Assembly: GCF_029625295.1 (NCBI RefSeq)
Contig: NZ_CP121112.1
Coordinates: 2,852,001-2,916,000, forward strand
Origin: Flavobacterium gyeonganense
Lineage (GTDB): Bacteria; Bacteroidota; Bacteroidia; Flavobacteriales; Flavobacteriaceae
Direction of reading: 5' to 3'
Length of the DNA stretch: 64,000 nt
A model generated the notes under the pieces. It saw only the letters and a program-made list of their open reading frames with translations. It ran no database searches and was not told the origin of the DNA. The position numbers and the translations under genes were made by a program. Of this stretch, positions 54,146 through 62,619 are shown piece after piece (within the stretch, counting starts at the first letter, position 1; each line of letters starts with the position of its first letter).

Positions 54146-54523
54146 ATGGGTGCTTTTGTAATTAGCAGGCGGTTTAATGATGAATATAAATTTGTGTTTA
54201 CTTCCAGAAAAGGAAAGGTGATATTTACAAGTTTGAGTTATGAATTAAAGTTTGAGTGTGAGGAGGATATTGAGAAGTTTAAACTTAATACTGAGCAGGC
54301 TAAGTTTTTAAAATTTAAGGGCTCTGGAGGTAAGTATTTCTTTAAATTGATGCTAGGGGATGTTCATTTTGCAACAAGCCGAAAATACACAACAGAATTG
54401 CTGTTGCAGAAAGGGGTAAAGGAGATTGTTTTGTATGCTTCAAAAGCGGAGATTTTAGATTTTTCTTCGAATGAATCTATTTTTGAAGACGAGGTGGTAA
54501 TGGAGGTTATGGAAGAGGGATAA
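54146..54523 (+). CDS. YegP family protein (DUF1508)
   Basis: The 125-residue protein holds two DUF1508-type repeats: FVISRRFNDEYKFVFTSRKG with SYELKFECEEDIEKF, and the second with SGGKYFFKLMLGDVHFATSRKYTTE. YegP-like proteins are small beta-rich proteins of unknown role; the SR(x)Y segment is characteristic. ATG 54146. It is followed immediately by a bidirectional hairpin. Confidence 0.85.
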   Translation: MGAFVISRRFNDEYKFVFTSRKGKVIFTSLSYELKFECEEDIEKFKLNTEQAKFLKFKGSGGKYFFKLMLGDVHFATSRKYTTELLLQKGVKEIVLYASKAEILDFSSNESIFEDEVVMEVMEEG

Positions 54524-54552
54524 AAAAAGCGTTTGTCAAACAAACGCTTTTT
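54523..54552 (+). terminator. Terminator of the YegP-type gene
   Basis: AAAAAGCGTTTGT and AACAAACGCTTTTT pair around a two-base loop with a T-run, beginning at the stop codon. Confidence 0.85.
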
Positions 54553-54585
54553 TTATTTATCAAATATTTTAGAATTTGATCAAAA

Positions 54586-54608
54586 AAAACCATCTCTTGG
54601 ATGGTTTT
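54586..54608 (-). terminator. Terminator of the small lipoprotein gene
   Basis: AAAACCATC and GATGGTTTT form a nine-bp stem with a five-base loop, 24 bases past the minus-strand gene's stop; A and T runs flank it. Confidence 0.75.
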
Positions 54609-54632
54609 AAAATTTTTAGAACTTAGTTCTAA

Positions 54633-54860
54633 TTATTTTTTTACTTCTTTAGCAGCTTCTTCAACTTTTGCAGCAGCAGAATCAACAGTTGCAGCAGCAG
54701 AATCAACAGTTGCAGCAGCAGAATCAACTACAGCAGCAGCAGAATCAACAGCTACAGCTGAAGAATCAGTAGCAGTAGCATCAGCAGCAGCGTCAGCTTT
54801 TTTACAAGATACAACAGTTAAAACAGCAACAACAGCTAAACTTAAAAATACTTTTTTCAT
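54633..54860 (-). CDS. Small Ala-rich lipoprotein with heptad-like repeats
   Basis: The 75-residue protein has a lipoprotein signal with VVSCKK (Cys at 19). The mature part is almost only Ala, Val, Asp, Ser and Thr, in five repeats of seven residues (VDSAAAT) and ends VEEAAKEVKK. The repeats fit an amphipathic or coiled-coil helix, like the Lpp/murein lipoprotein plan, but no homology to Lpp is claimed. A CAAAGATA (reverse TATCTTTG) at 54898-54905 fits a -7 element. The repeats are encoded by tandem 21-bp DNA units, so the length may vary between strains. Confidence 0.8.
   Translation of the reverse strand: MKKVFLSLAVVAVLTVVSCKKADAAADATATDSSAVAVDSAAAVVDSAAATVDSAAATVDSAAAKVEEAAKEVKK
54670..54774 (-). 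repeat. Tandem repeat, 21 bp, five copies
   Basis: Five units of 21 bases occur in tandem, the first two identical, the third and fourth with one to three changes and the fifth degenerate. They encode the VDSAAAT-type repeats of the small lipoprotein and keep the reading frame. Confidence 0.9.
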
Positions 54861-55187
54861 CTTACTTTATTATAAAAGGTTAATTATTAATTCGAGGCAA
54901 AGATATAAATTTTTTAATACGTAAAATATTTTTTTATTTTTTTTTAAAATATTTTCCTTTGTCACTCGATGGTTTTATTTATCAAATAATATGCCACAAG
55001 TATTGTTTTTTAATTATTTGTTGAATTTTGTGTAAATTTTGTTTTTTAATGAAGATTATGAAACAATTTCTGTGTTTTGAATATTGGTCATTGCAATTTG
55101 TTTGGTATTTACTAATTATTTTTATTGTAGAGGATCATTTGTAATGCTTTTAAACAGCATAATCGAACAGTAAATTTACTTTAAATG
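54861..55187. other. Gene-free AT-rich gap
   Basis: Apart from the -7 motif CAAAGATA (54898-54905, minus strand) for the small lipoprotein gene, I see no gene, RNA or strong hairpin here. An open frame at 55049-55144 (31 residues) is too short and has no family likeness. Confidence 0.5.
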
Positions 55188-56417
55188 TTAGGAGATGGTA
55201 TTTATAATTGTACTTGTTGCTCCTTTGTTGTTCTGTATGTAAGATCTGCAAATTTTGCCTTTTTCGCTTAGGAAATTTTGATCAGAAAGTAAACGGTCAA
55301 AGATTTGTTTTAATTTTTCTTTATCTGAAACAATCATACATCCGCCAAGGTTCACCAATTCAATAGCTTCAGCAAATTTCGAATAATTGGGTCCAATAAC
55401 AATTGGAATTCCAAATGTTGCCGGTTCTAAGATATTATGAATACCAGGATTTCCAAAACCGCCACCCACATAAGCGATAGTTCCATAGCTGTAAATTTTA
55501 GTTAATAAACCAACTGTGTCAATTATGAAAACATTGTAATCAGCTAAATTTTTGTTTTCCTTTTCAGAAAATAAAACGGTTTGTTTTGTAATGGCTTTTT
55601 TTAGATTTTCAATTTGTTCTGCTTTTATATTGTGAGGGGCTAAGATAAATTTCACACTTGCAGCAGCCTGGTTGATATATTCAATTAATATTGTCTCATC
55701 TTTTGGCCAGGAACTTCCAATAATTATTGTTGGCTGATTTTTTTTGAATGCCTCAATAAATTCAAGTGAATTGTCTCTTTCTAAAATAGCATTTACCCTG
55801 TCAAATCGGGTGTCACCTGAAACAATCACGTTTTGAAACCCAATCGCCTCAATTTTTACTTTAGAATTTTCGTTCTGAACGAAAAAGTAAGTAAAAGTTT
55901 CCAGCGCTTTTCTGTAAAACCCGCCATACCATTTAAAGAACATTTGATTGTCTCTAAAGATTCCTGAAATCAGATAAGTAGGCGTTTTTAATTTTTTTAG
56001 CTCGTTTAAGTAATTAAGCCAGAATTCGTACTTTATAAAGAATGCCAATTCTGGATGAACTAATTTTAAAAACTGTTTTGCGTTGCTCTTCGTGTCCAGA
56101 GGAAGGTAGATGGTTATATCAGCGACGTTATTGTTTTTTCGGACTTCATAACCTGAAGGCGAAAAAAAGGTAACAATGATTTTATGTGCCGGATATTTTT
56201 CTTTAATTTTTTCAATAACAGGGAGGCCTTGCTCGTATTCACCTAATGAAGCCGAATGAAACCAGATTGTTTTGTCTTCAGGATTTATTTTTTCTTTTAA
56301 AAGTGCAAAAACATTTTTTCGGCCATCAATAAATAGTTTCATTTTCGGGCTGAAAAGTGCTATTATTTTAAGAAAAAAACCACTAATTATAATGAGTAAA
56401 TTGTATAGAAAAAGCAT
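55188..56417 (-). CDS. waaA: 3-deoxy-D-manno-octulosonic acid transferase
   Basis: WaaA (KdtA) attaches Kdo to lipid A precursor on the inner membrane. From ATG 56417 it has 409 residues. The N-terminal membrane helix (LYNLLIIISGFFLKIIALF) is followed by a GT30 glycosyltransferase pattern: WFHSASLGEYEQGLPVIEKI, VIVSGDTRFDRV, IIIGSSWPKDE, and GGFGNPGIHNILEPATFGIP with the donor-binding region. An in-frame start 12 codons upstream exists, but would place charged residues before the helix. Divergent from the aminotransferase gene. Confidence 0.93.
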   Translation of the reverse strand: MLFLYNLLIIISGFFLKIIALFSPKMKLFIDGRKNVFALLKEKINPEDKTIWFHSASLGEYEQGLPVIEKIKEKYPAHKIIVTFFSPSGYEVRKNNNVADITIYLPLDTKSNAKQFLKLVHPELAFFIKYEFWLNYLNELKKLKTPTYLISGIFRDNQMFFKWYGGFYRKALETFTYFFVQNENSKVKIEAIGFQNVIVSGDTRFDRVNAILERDNSLEFIEAFKKNQPTIIIGSSWPKDETILIEYINQAAASVKFILAPHNIKAEQIENLKKAITKQTVLFSEKENKNLADYNVFIIDTVGLLTKIYSYGTIAYVGGGFGNPGIHNILEPATFGIPIVIGPNYSKFAEAIELVNLGGCMIVSDKEKLKQIFDRLLSDQNFLSEKGKICRSYIQNNKGATSTIINTIS

Positions 56418-56461
56418 CTGTTTAATTTTGCTGCTAAAATACGTTTCTTTCAACTATTTTC

Positions 56462-56491
56462 ATTGTTTGAAGGTATAAATAACTATTTTTG
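56462..56491 (+). promoter_or_regulatory. Promoter of the DegT-type aminotransferase gene
   Basis: ATTG (56462-56465) and TATTTTTG (56484-56491) are spaced by 18 bases and fit the -33/-7 pattern, 59 bases before the start codon. Confidence 0.6.
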
Positions 56492-56550
56492 CGGTTCGTT
56501 TTAAAGATTTTGGTGTAAATCCGAATCTTCAGATTTAAATAAGAAGATAA

Positions 56551-57684
56551 ATGAAAAAAATTCAAATGGTTGACTTAAAAAGTCAATACGAAAAGATAAA
56601 ATCTACTGTTGATGCTTCAATTCAGGAAGTTTTAGATACGAATACTTATATAAATGGCCCTTTGGTTCATCAGTTCCAGAAAAATCTTGAAAATTACTTA
56701 GGGGTAAAACATGTTATTCCCTGTGCAAACGGAACGGATGCATTGCAGATTGCTATGATGGGACTGGATTTGAAACCAGGTGACGAAGTTATTACGGCGG
56801 ATTTTACTTTTGCAGCAACGGTTGAAGTTATTGCTTTGCTGCAGTTGACACCGGTTTTGGTAGATGTTGATTTGCATAATATGAATATCGATATTGACGC
56901 TGTTAAAAAAGCCATCACACCAAAAACAAAAGCAATTGTTCCTGTTCATCTATTCGGACGTGCCGCTAATATGGATGCAATTATGGAAATTGCGGCTGAA
57001 CATAATTTATATGTAATTGAAGATAATGCACAGGCAATTGGTGCTGATTATGTTTCTAAATCAGGTGCAAAAAGTAAAGTAGGGGCTATTGGTCACGTTG
57101 CGGCAACATCTTTTTTCCCGTCTAAAAACTTAGGTTGTTACGGAGATGGAGGAGCAATTTTTACCAACGATGATAAATTGGCACATATCATCCGCGGAAT
57201 TGTAAATCATGGAATGTATGAGCGTTACCACCATGATGTTGTTGGGGTTAATTCGCGTTTGGATAGTATTCAGGCAGGTGTTTTAAATGCAAAACTGCCT
57301 CTTTTGGATGAATACAATTCGGCACGACGTTTAGCAGCAAGTAAATATAATGCAGCGTTTGCCGGAAATGAGAAGATTGTTGCACCTGAATTTGATGCAA
57401 ATGAAAATAATCACGTTTTTCATCAATATGTGTTAAGAATCCTAGATGCAGACCGAAATGCACTGATGCAGTATTTATTGGACAAAGGGATTCCATGCGC
57501 AATCTATTATCCGATTCCATTACATTCTCAGAAAGCTTATGCTGATTCACGTTATAAAGAAGAACAATTTCCGGTAACGAATCAATTGGTAAAAGAGGTA
57601 ATCGCATTACCAATGCACACTGAACTTGATGATGAGCAAATTAAATTTATTACGGATTCTGTTTTAGAATTTCTGGCTAAATAA
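56551..57684 (+). CDS. DegT/DnrJ/EryC1/StrS family aminotransferase
   Basis: The 377-residue PLP enzyme transfers an amino group to a keto sugar nucleotide, for surface glycan or lipopolysaccharide synthesis. Features: LKSQYEKIKSTVDASIQEVLDT at the start, the CANGTDALQIAM segment, GDEVITADFTFAAT, DNAQAIGA, the PLP lysine in SFFPSKNLGCYGDGG, and VNSRLDSIQAGVL. Which sugar is used cannot be told. It follows a Bacteroidota promoter and is divergent from waaA. Confidence 0.93.
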   Translation: MKKIQMVDLKSQYEKIKSTVDASIQEVLDTNTYINGPLVHQFQKNLENYLGVKHVIPCANGTDALQIAMMGLDLKPGDEVITADFTFAATVEVIALLQLTPVLVDVDLHNMNIDIDAVKKAITPKTKAIVPVHLFGRAANMDAIMEIAAEHNLYVIEDNAQAIGADYVSKSGAKSKVGAIGHVAATSFFPSKNLGCYGDGGAIFTNDDKLAHIIRGIVNHGMYERYHHDVVGVNSRLDSIQAGVLNAKLPLLDEYNSARRLAASKYNAAFAGNEKIVAPEFDANENNHVFHQYVLRILDADRNALMQYLLDKGIPCAIYYPIPLHSQKAYADSRYKEEQFPVTNQLVKEVIALPMHTELDDEQIKFITDSVLEFLAK

Positions 57685-57706
57685 TTTTAATTTTTTAAAA
57701 TAAATA

Positions 57707-57742
57707 AAACCCAAATCGCCTTTTTTAGATGATTTGGGTTTT
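57707..57742. terminator. Bidirectional convergent terminator
   Basis: AAAACCCAAATC and GATTTGGGTTTT form a perfect 12-bp stem between the aminotransferase gene and the converging META-domain gene. Confidence 0.87.
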
Positions 57743-57747
57743 TTGCT

Positions 57748-58527
57748 TTAATCTACTTTCTTAAATACCAAAAGTTTTCCTGAAGGGCTGGAAAGTGAAA
57801 GCCGATTGTTTTTAATCGAATAAGTAGTAGTACTTTGGAGTGCTTTAATAAACTTATCTTCTTTGTTATTTTTTTTCGTACACGCCATTAAAGTTGAAAT
57901 GATGTTGTTGAATCTAAGCAAGTCTTTTTCAAAAAACAAACTTCCGCTAATTGAGTTACAGCCACTAAATCCAATAAATCTGTTGTCTTCTGCATAAATC
58001 TCAAGTCGAGGTAATTCTTTTTGAAAATCTGCTGCAAAAACTTTATTTCCTTTTAACTCTTCTAAAACCCAAATGTCATGTAAGCGATAATCCGTAATGT
58101 ATTTTCCACATCCTTCTATTTTTTGAAACGTGGTTTCTGTACTATTCTTGATTTCAATAGAAACTTTATAAGGAGAAATTATACCAGACATAGAATTTTG
58201 ACATTCAATTTGCTGTATAGAAACTATAATATTTGATTCTCCATTGCCGGCTTTGTATGTTTTAATATTAGCGTCCATTGCCCTGATGGATTTAACGGAT
58301 AAAAAAATAAGCTTTTCTTTTCCTTGTATTAATGAGGTGAATACAATTTTTTCTTTTCCAATTTTTAATTCCCAAAAAGGTTCGTTTCCGGTCGCTCTAA
58401 AATAAGTTGTAATCTCTTCTTCTAATGAGTTTGCGTAAGCGGTATCTGAATTTGAATCTTTAAGGGGTATGGATTTACAGCTATATAAGAAACAGAATGC
58501 GATAAATATATTGAAGTACTTTTTCAT
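57748..58527 (-). CDS. META domain-containing lipoprotein
   Basis: The 259-residue protein has a lipoprotein signal (IAFCFLYSCKS, Cys at 16). The first half resembles the COG3650-like domain (FRATGNEPFWELKIGKEKIVF) and the second a META domain (WVLEELKGNKVF, RFIGFSGCNSISGSL, ACTKKNNKEDKFIKAL). META domains occur in HslJ-type proteins with roles in stress or novobiocin response. It is monocistronic and divergent from nirB. Role unknown. Confidence 0.87.
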   Translation of the reverse strand: MKKYFNIFIAFCFLYSCKSIPLKDSNSDTAYANSLEEEITTYFRATGNEPFWELKIGKEKIVFTSLIQGKEKLIFLSVKSIRAMDANIKTYKAGNGESNIIVSIQQIECQNSMSGIISPYKVSIEIKNSTETTFQKIEGCGKYITDYRLHDIWVLEELKGNKVFAADFQKELPRLEIYAEDNRFIGFSGCNSISGSLFFEKDLLRFNNIISTLMACTKKNNKEDKFIKALQSTTTYSIKNNRLSLSSPSGKLLVFKKVD

Positions 58528-58686
58528 GAGACGTGATTTAGATTCAAAGGTTTTGCCAAACTATGCTAAGGACTAAATATTTATATGGCGGCATATACTC
58601 AAATTTAATAAAAATGGTACAGATAAATGATTTATTAAATGCTTATAAGTTGATAAATCTGTTTACTTATATGATGTATGGTAAAC

Positions 58687-58726
58687 TACGTATTTAGAAA
58701 AATTCTATTTAATAAAAAAATACGTA
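58687..58726. promoter_or_regulatory. Inverted repeat upstream of nirB
   Basis: TACGTATTT (58687-58695) and AAATACGTA (58718-58726) are a perfect nine-base inverted pair, spaced by 22 bases, within 105 bases of the nirB start. It could be a second operator. No other assignment is possible. Confidence 0.45.
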
Positions 58727-58740
58727 AATAAGTATTTTAT

Positions 58741-58763
58741 ATAAGTATTTATACTTATATTTG
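58741..58763 (+). promoter_or_regulatory. nirB operator and -7 element
   Basis: ATAAGTAT-TT-ATACTTAT is a perfect inverted repeat (58741-58758). It overlaps the -7 motif TATATTTG (58756-58763), 27 bases before nirB. A protein bound here would cover the promoter, so repression is the simplest reading; the regulator is not identified. Confidence 0.6.
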
Positions 58764-58789
58764 CGTAGTAATACTTAATTAAAGAAATC

Positions 58790-61306
58790 ATGATTAAAGT
58801 AATAGTAGTTGGAAACGGGATGGTAGGTTATAAATTCTGTGAAAAATTTATAGCAAAATCGGGACAGGAGAATTATCAGATTACCGTATTTGGAGAAGAG
58901 CCGAGGCGTGCTTATGATCGTGTTCACTTAAGTGAATACTTTGGAGGCAAGACGGCTGATGATTTGTCATTGTCGACAAGTGAATGGTACGCAGATAATA
59001 ATATTACTTTAAACACTTCTGAGTTAGTTACTGATATTAACAGAGAAGAAAAAACAATTCATACGCATTTAGAAAAAACGCATAAGTACGATTACTTAGT
59101 CCTTGCGACTGGATCGTCAGCATTTGTTCCTCCAATTGACGGGGTAGAAAAAGAAGGTGTTTTTGTATACCGTACCATTGAGGATCTGGATGCAATTATG
59201 TTGTATGCTAAAAAAATAAAACAAAAAGGTGCTACTGAAGCTGCTGTTTTAGGGGGAGGTTTGTTAGGTCTGGAAGCTGCAAAAGCAGTTCGTGATTTAG
59301 GACTGAATCCTCATGTTGTGGAATTTGCTCCCCGTTTGATGCCAAGACAATTGGACAAAGGTGCCAGTGATATGCTGCAGTCAAAAATCGAAGAACTAAA
59401 TATTGGAATCCATCTTAATAAAGCGACTCAGTATATTGATGGAAAAGAATGCATAACGGGAATGATGTTTGCCGATGATGAGTTATTAAAAGTAGATATG
59501 TTGGTTATTTCTGCCGGAATCAAACCGCGTGATGAGCTGGCCAGAGTTTCGGGACTTGAAGTTGGTTTGCGCGGCGGAGTTGTTGTAAACAATCAAATGC
59601 AAACATCAGATCCTTCTATTTTTGCTATCGGAGAAGTGGCGCTTTATAATCAAAATATTTATGGTCTTGTAGCTCCTGGTTATGAAATGGCCGATGTTGC
59701 TGCAGAGCAAATATTAAATGGTTCTGGTTCTAAAACCATGAGAGAAACCATCGATATGTCGACACAATTGAAATTGATTGGTGTTGAAGTGGCGAGTTTT
59801 GGTGATCCTTTTATCGAAAATGATGAGGTAACCGCTATTATTTATGAAAATAAATTATCAGGAGTTTATAAAAGAATTAATGTAACTAAAGATTCTAAAA
59901 CTTTATTGGGCGGAATTTTAGTGGGTGATTCAAGTGATTATAATTCACTTTTCCAGATTTACAACAACGGAATGGCCTTGCCGAAAAATCCTGAAGATTT
60001 GATTTTAGGATCAAGAGACGGCTCTGAAAGCTCGGCTGTGGGAGCAATGGATTTGCCTGACACTGCTGTAATTTGTTCTTGTGAAAATGTAACTAAAGGC
60101 GCCATTTGCTGTTCTATTCTAGATGAAACCTGTTCCAGTTTTTCAGATGTTGTAAAACTGACCAAAGCAACTTCTGGTTGTGGAGGATGTAAACCAATGG
60201 TTTCTGACTTGGTAAAAGCAGCTCAGAAATCTATGGGTAAAGAAGTAAAAGATGTGATCTGCGAACACTTTAACTATACACGTCAGGAGTTGTTTGATTT
60301 AGTTAAAATCAATAAATACAATAATTTTTATGATGTAATCGATCATCACGGAAAAGGTGATGGGTGTGAGGTTTGTAAGCCTGTAATTGCTTCTGTTTTC
60401 TCAAGTATTTACAACGATACAGCAAATAAACACGTTACGACTCAGGATACAAACGACAGATTTTTGGCGAACATTCAAAGAAACGGAACTTATTCTGTGG
60501 TGCCAAGGGTTGCCGGAGGAGAAATTACGGCTGAGAAATTAATCGTAATTGGAGAAGTAGCCAAACAATTTGATTTATACACCAAAATAACAGGGGCTCA
60601 GCGTGTCGATTTATTTGGAGCACATTTAGATGATCTTCCTAAAATCTGGAAAGTATTAATCGATAATGGTTTTGAAAGTGGTCACGCTTATGGAAAATCA
60701 TTAAGAGCTGTAAAAAGTTGTGTTGGAAACGCATGGTGTCGTTACGGAATGGACGATAGTGCCGGTTTTGCAATCGAATTAGAAAACAGATATAAAGGAA
60801 TTCGTTCTCCGCATAAACTAAAAGGTGGTGTTTCGGCCTGTATACGCGAGTGTGCCGAGGCCCGAGGTAAGGATTTTGGTTTAATTGCTGTAGAAGGAGG
60901 CTGGAACCTTTATATTGCCGGAAACGGTGGAGCCAATCCAAAACATGCAGTTTTACTGGCTGAGCAAATTGACAAAGAAACAGTTATTAAATATATGGAT
61001 CGATTTTTAATGTACTATATCCGTACTGCTGGTCCGCTAATCAGAACATCAACCTGGCTTGAAAAACTGGATGGAGGTTTAGATTATTTAAAAGAAGTAA
61101 TTATCGAAGACAGTTTAGGTATTTGCGAAACTTTAGAAGCCGAAATGCAGACTTTGGTAAATACATTTGAATGTGAATGGAAACAGGCTATTGAGAATCC
61201 AAGATTGCTGAAACGTTTCAGTCACTTCGTGAACTCTGATGAAAAAGACGATAATATCGCTTTCGTTCCTTTAAGAGATCAAAAAATGCCAAAAGCATGG
61301 TCATAA
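58790..61306 (+). CDS. nirB: Nitrite reductase [NAD(P)H] large subunit
   Basis: NirB reduces nitrite to ammonium in the cytoplasm. The 838-residue protein has an N-terminal FAD/NAD(P)H domain (VVGNGMVGYKFCEKF, AVLGGGLLGLEAAKA), [2Fe-2S]-binding BFD-like region (CSCENVTKGAI, SGCGGCKPMV, GDGCEVCKP), and the siroheme/4Fe-4S half with the cysteines in SCVGNAWCRYG and ACIRECAEARGKDFG. The length is normal. It is followed by nirD after a 254-base gap that holds repeats, unusual for this pair. Confidence 0.97.
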   Translation: MIKVIVVGNGMVGYKFCEKFIAKSGQENYQITVFGEEPRRAYDRVHLSEYFGGKTADDLSLSTSEWYADNNITLNTSELVTDINREEKTIHTHLEKTHKYDYLVLATGSSAFVPPIDGVEKEGVFVYRTIEDLDAIMLYAKKIKQKGATEAAVLGGGLLGLEAAKAVRDLGLNPHVVEFAPRLMPRQLDKGASDMLQSKIEELNIGIHLNKATQYIDGKECITGMMFADDELLKVDMLVISAGIKPRDELARVSGLEVGLRGGVVVNNQMQTSDPSIFAIGEVALYNQNIYGLVAPGYEMADVAAEQILNGSGSKTMRETIDMSTQLKLIGVEVASFGDPFIENDEVTAIIYENKLSGVYKRINVTKDSKTLLGGILVGDSSDYNSLFQIYNNGMALPKNPEDLILGSRDGSESSAVGAMDLPDTAVICSCENVTKGAICCSILDETCSSFSDVVKLTKATSGCGGCKPMVSDLVKAAQKSMGKEVKDVICEHFNYTRQELFDLVKINKYNNFYDVIDHHGKGDGCEVCKPVIASVFSSIYNDTANKHVTTQDTNDRFLANIQRNGTYSVVPRVAGGEITAEKLIVIGEVAKQFDLYTKITGAQRVDLFGAHLDDLPKIWKVLIDNGFESGHAYGKSLRAVKSCVGNAWCRYGMDDSAGFAIELENRYKGIRSPHKLKGGVSACIRECAEARGKDFGLIAVEGGWNLYIAGNGGANPKHAVLLAEQIDKETVIKYMDRFLMYYIRTAGPLIRTSTWLEKLDGGLDYLKEVIIEDSLGICETLEAEMQTLVNTFECEWKQAIENPRLLKRFSHFVNSDEKDDNIAFVPLRDQKMPKAWS

Positions 61307-61316
61307 TTTAATATTT

Positions 61317-61439
61317 AACGCATAGAAACATAGATTTTATAAACTCAAAAAGACATTTATTATACAAATAGTTATGTATCAGAAACCATTTTCTTTTGAG
61401 TTCCTTTTCCAATGATTAAAATCTATGTTTCTGTGTGTT
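61317..61439. repeat. Long inverted-repeat element between nirB and nirD
   Basis: The outer arms of 23 bases (61317-61339 and 61417-61439, sharing CATAGAAACATAGATTTTA on one arm) are inverted with three mismatches, and an inner pair ACTCAAAA / TTTTGAGT (61343-61350 and 61394-61401) lies inside. No open frame is inside. It looks like a small dispersed element; copies elsewhere must be searched. Confidence 0.6.
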
Positions 61440-61482
61440 TAAAAAAGTTTAAAAAACAGAATTAACGTTTGCTGTCCTCTTA

Positions 61483-61530
61483 CCCTCTTTTTTACTGCGC
61501 CATCAAACTCTCTTGATTGTAAAAAGAGGG
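61483..61530 (+). promoter_or_regulatory. Hairpin in the nirD leader
   Basis: CCCTCTTTTTTAC and GTAAAAAGAGGG can pair, with a TCAA/TTGA stem inside the loop. It starts 78 bases before nirD and ends 30 bases before it. It may be an attenuator or an RNA-stability element. Confidence 0.4.
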
Positions 61531-61560
61531 ATAAGAATACAGATTATAAATACAACCAAA

Positions 61561-61938
61561 ATGGAAGAAATTTTAAACCAATACGAAACAGTGCATCCAA
61601 GCGATGCTAAAATATGGTTCAAAGCCGGCAATGTGAGCGATTTTCCAACTAACCGTGGCGGTTGCATCAAATACAAAAACAAACAAATTGCCGTTTTTAA
61701 TTTTGCACGCCGAAATGAATGGTATGCTTGTCAAAACGCCTGTCCGCATAAAATGGAAATGGTATTGTCAAGAGGGATGACCGGATCTGCTGATGATATT
61801 CCTAAAATTGCCTGTCCAATGCATAAAAAAACCTTTTCATTAGTTGATGGTTCCAATCTGAATGGCGATGATTTAAAAATTGCAACCTATCCTGTTAAAA
61901 TTGTTGAAGACGAAGTATTCGTTGGCTTTTTAGATTAA
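61561..61938 (+). CDS. nirD: Nitrite reductase small subunit (Rieske [2Fe-2S])
   Basis: The 125-residue protein is a NirD-type Rieske protein that partners NirB: CxH is replaced by the looser CPHKMEM and CPMHKKTF segments, which together give the Cys/His pairs (ACQNACPHKMEMVL; ACPMHKKTFSL). The start is at ATG 61561; an upstream in-frame ATG would add a leader with no family likeness. It ends with VGFLD. The DUF4202 gene follows after 34 bases. Confidence 0.94.
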   Translation: MEEILNQYETVHPSDAKIWFKAGNVSDFPTNRGGCIKYKNKQIAVFNFARRNEWYACQNACPHKMEMVLSRGMTGSADDIPKIACPMHKKTFSLVDGSNLNGDDLKIATYPVKIVEDEVFVGFLD

Positions 61939-61972
61939 TTATGTATATTTGAAAATATATTTTCAATAAAAA

Positions 61973-62557
61973 ATGAGTACACCTTTTCAGAAAGCAAGTG
62001 AGTGGATTGATGCCGAAAATGCTCAGGATCCAAACATAGAAACCGATCAGAATGTTGAATATCCAAAAGAGTTGTTGTACTCAAACAGGATGTATGAAAA
62101 ACTGATGGAGTTTTGCCCTGAAGCTTCAGAAGAAGTTCAGATTGCATCAAAAGCACAGCACATCTGCCGTTGGAAAGTAGCACGCGAATCCTACCCAATG
62201 GATCGTGTAGGGTATTTGAGATGGAGAGAAGACCTGAAAAAATTTCATGCCAAAACTACTGCTGAAATTCTGGAAAGAGCGGGGTATGAGCAATCTTTTA
62301 TTGATCGTGTGTCCTTTCTAATTGAAAAAAAATTACTTAAAAAAGATGCCGAAACCCAATTGCTGGAAGATGTAATTTGTCTGGTATTCTTAGATTATTA
62401 CTTAGAGCCGTTTGTTGAAAAGCATGATGATGAAAAACTAAAAAATATCATCAAAAAAACCTGGGATAAAATGTCTGAAAAAGGACATCAGGAAGCCTTA
62501 AAAATCAACTACTCCGAAGAGAACTTAAACTTGATAAAAGCATCTTTGGGATTATAA
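61973..62557 (+). CDS. DUF4202 domain-containing protein
   Basis: The 194-residue protein is of the DUF4202 family: SEWIDAENAQDPN at the start, LMEFCPEASEEVQIASKAQHI, CRWKVARESYPMDRVGYLRWR, and DVICLVFLDYYLEPFVEKH. The His and Asp residues, in AQHICRW and IEKKLLKKDAETQLLEDV, fit an HD-like fold in my reading. Members are found close to nitrate and nitrite assimilation genes in Bacteroidota and Proteobacteria, but no function is set. It is co-directional with nirD. Confidence 0.88.
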   Translation: MSTPFQKASEWIDAENAQDPNIETDQNVEYPKELLYSNRMYEKLMEFCPEASEEVQIASKAQHICRWKVARESYPMDRVGYLRWREDLKKFHAKTTAEILERAGYEQSFIDRVSFLIEKKLLKKDAETQLLEDVICLVFLDYYLEPFVEKHDDEKLKNIIKKTWDKMSEKGHQEALKINYSEENLNLIKASLGL

Positions 62558-62619
62558 TCTGATTTTATGAAATTAGCGGAAGCAAATTCCATTTCCGCTA
62601 TAACAAATAGAAGCTTCGA

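Noticed and set aside
54670..54774. The 21-bp tandem repeat as a CRISPR array
   Set aside because: There are no unique spacers; the units are directly joined, in frame and code for the lipoprotein repeats.
55049..55144. A 31-residue open frame in the gap before waaA
   Set aside because: Too short, with no likely promoter or family; most likely chance in AT-rich DNA.
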